DNA of 64,000 nucleotides from Ahrensia sp. (GTDB lineage: Bacteria > Pseudomonadota > Alphaproteobacteria > Rhizobiales > Rhizobiaceae), in NCBI GenBank assembly GCA_002706335.1, contig PAKZ01000032.1, forward strand, positions 33,466-97,465, read 5' to 3'. A program made the position numbers and the translations under genes. The notes under the pieces were generated by a model. That model saw only the letters and a list, made by a program, of their open reading frames with translations. It was not told the DNA's origin and searched no databases. Of this stretch, positions 63,512-64,000 are shown one piece after another; positions within the stretch are counted from its first letter, which is position 1, and every line of letters begins with the position of its first letter.

Positions 63512-64000
63512 GGCCGTTCCTCCGGCAGTCCGCCGCGCAGAAACGACCGCCGGCTAACGTCGCGCGGAGCGGCGATTTCGACACTGTCGTCCTCGCTGTC
63601 CTCAGCCTCCGCCGCCGGCAGGTTCTCTGGCGTTTCTCCGCGCCACATCCGCGCCATCGCGTTTTCGCTGCTGTCTGTTTCGCCATCCGTCTCGAAAAGT
63701 GCGTCGATCGCCGCAAGCGCCGTCGCCTCGGCCGCTTCCTGGTCCGGAAACTCGAAGACAGGCGAGAACAGGGAACACATCCAGTAAAGTCCGAGGCGAT
63801 CTTCGTGGCCGGCGATGAACTCGAACTGGCCGGCGGGAAAAGCGAAATTCCGCTTCGTACCGATCGCCGCGACGTGGTCCCCGCTCTGTTCCGACAGGAA
63901 CATCAAATTCATGAACCACGGCGTTATCAGCACGCAGAGCCAGCCATCGTTCCAGTCCCGGCCGCCGACGGCCTGCACGGACAGCGCGTGATTGAGGATC
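63508..64000 (-). CDS. hupJ: hydrogenase assembly chaperone HupJ (HybE family); 5' end beyond window
   Basis: At least 164 codons; the reading frame is open to the right edge, so the start lies outside. Conserved HybE/HupJ motif DWNDGWLCVLITPWFMNLMFL, followed by FPAGQFEFIAGHEDRLGLYWMCSLFSPVFEF. The C-terminal tail is long and acidic (EAEDSEDDSVEI) and ends with [14 protein letters not shown]. Members of the family guard the hydrogenase small subunit before export. An internal GTG at 63978 is not the true start, since homology continues upstream (LNHALSVQAVGG). Confidence 0.85.
   Translation of the reverse strand, partial: ILNHALSVQAVGGRDWNDGWLCVLITPWFMNLMFLSEQSGDHVAAIGTKRNFAFPAGQFEFIAGHEDRLGLYWMCSLFSPVFEFPDQEAAEATALAAIDALFETDGETDSSENAMARMWRGETPENLPAAEAEDSEDDSVEIAAPRDVSRRSFLRGGLPEERP

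Overview
The window is GC-rich (low sixties percent by eye) and reads as a chromosome segment of an alphaproteobacterium, most likely a Hyphomicrobiales (rhizobia-like) species. The grounds are the hup/hyp gene order, the fdsGBA formate dehydrogenase, the LigM-type demethylase, a biuret hydrolase closely resembling the Rhizobium enzyme, and ATGA gene overlaps throughout. I see no insertion sequence, prophage, rRNA, tRNA or CRISPR array. Almost every gene lies on the minus strand in long, tight operons.

Layout. (1) 1-5.7 kb: NAD-dependent formate dehydrogenase fdsGBA (fdsA cut by the left edge) with a LysR regulator. (2) 5.9-12.9 kb: a small exported protein, an alpha/beta hydrolase, a branched-chain-amino-acid-type ABC transporter (livKGFHM) and a divergent PAS-LuxR regulator. 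(3) 12.9-17.8 kb: a C1 block with a MetF-like reductase, a LigM-like tetrahydrofolate O-demethylase, a GntR regulator and an unknown membrane transporter. (4) 17.9-34.1 kb: a quinone oxidoreductase, then a ureide-nitrogen region. Allophanate hydrolase (atzF) converges on a 12-gene operon with a BMP-type ABC importer, a formamidase, biuret hydrolase (biuH), a second cysteine hydrolase (probably triuret hydrolase), atzG, atzE, atzH, a folate cyclo-ligase-like gene and a GntR regulator. Upstream on the same strand are a 2-oxoglutarate dioxygenase and an 8-oxoguanine-deaminase-like enzyme. (5) 34.3-41.7 kb: ribokinase, then cytochrome bd oxidase cydDCABX. (6) 41.7-51.0 kb: a nine-gene operon with a polyamine-type ABC transporter, an aminotransferase, a beta-keto acid cleavage enzyme, a GNAT, an acetylpolyamine amidohydrolase and RidA, with a divergent LysR gene. 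(7) 51.0-64.0 kb: hydrogen sensing and hydrogenase maturation (hupJ-hupK-hypABCDE-hupR-hupT-hupUV-hypF). The structural hydrogenase genes probably lie beyond the right edge.

How the parts join. LigM moves methyl groups to tetrahydrofolate, MetF oxidises them, and formate is the likely end point for formate dehydrogenase. A TGTATACA-type operator stands before ligM, metF, the GntR gene and fdsG, which suggests one regulon. In the ureide block the enzymes form a route from triuret or carboxybiuret and biuret to allophanate, ammonia and CO2. With an 8-oxoguanine deaminase beside it, the block may recover nitrogen from oxidised purines. The cyd promoters share a palindromic TGCATTT-type operator, and cydA also has a perfect FNR/FixK box. 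The most interesting systems to test are the oxidised-purine/ureide operon, the shared C1 operator set and the unassigned amine operon.
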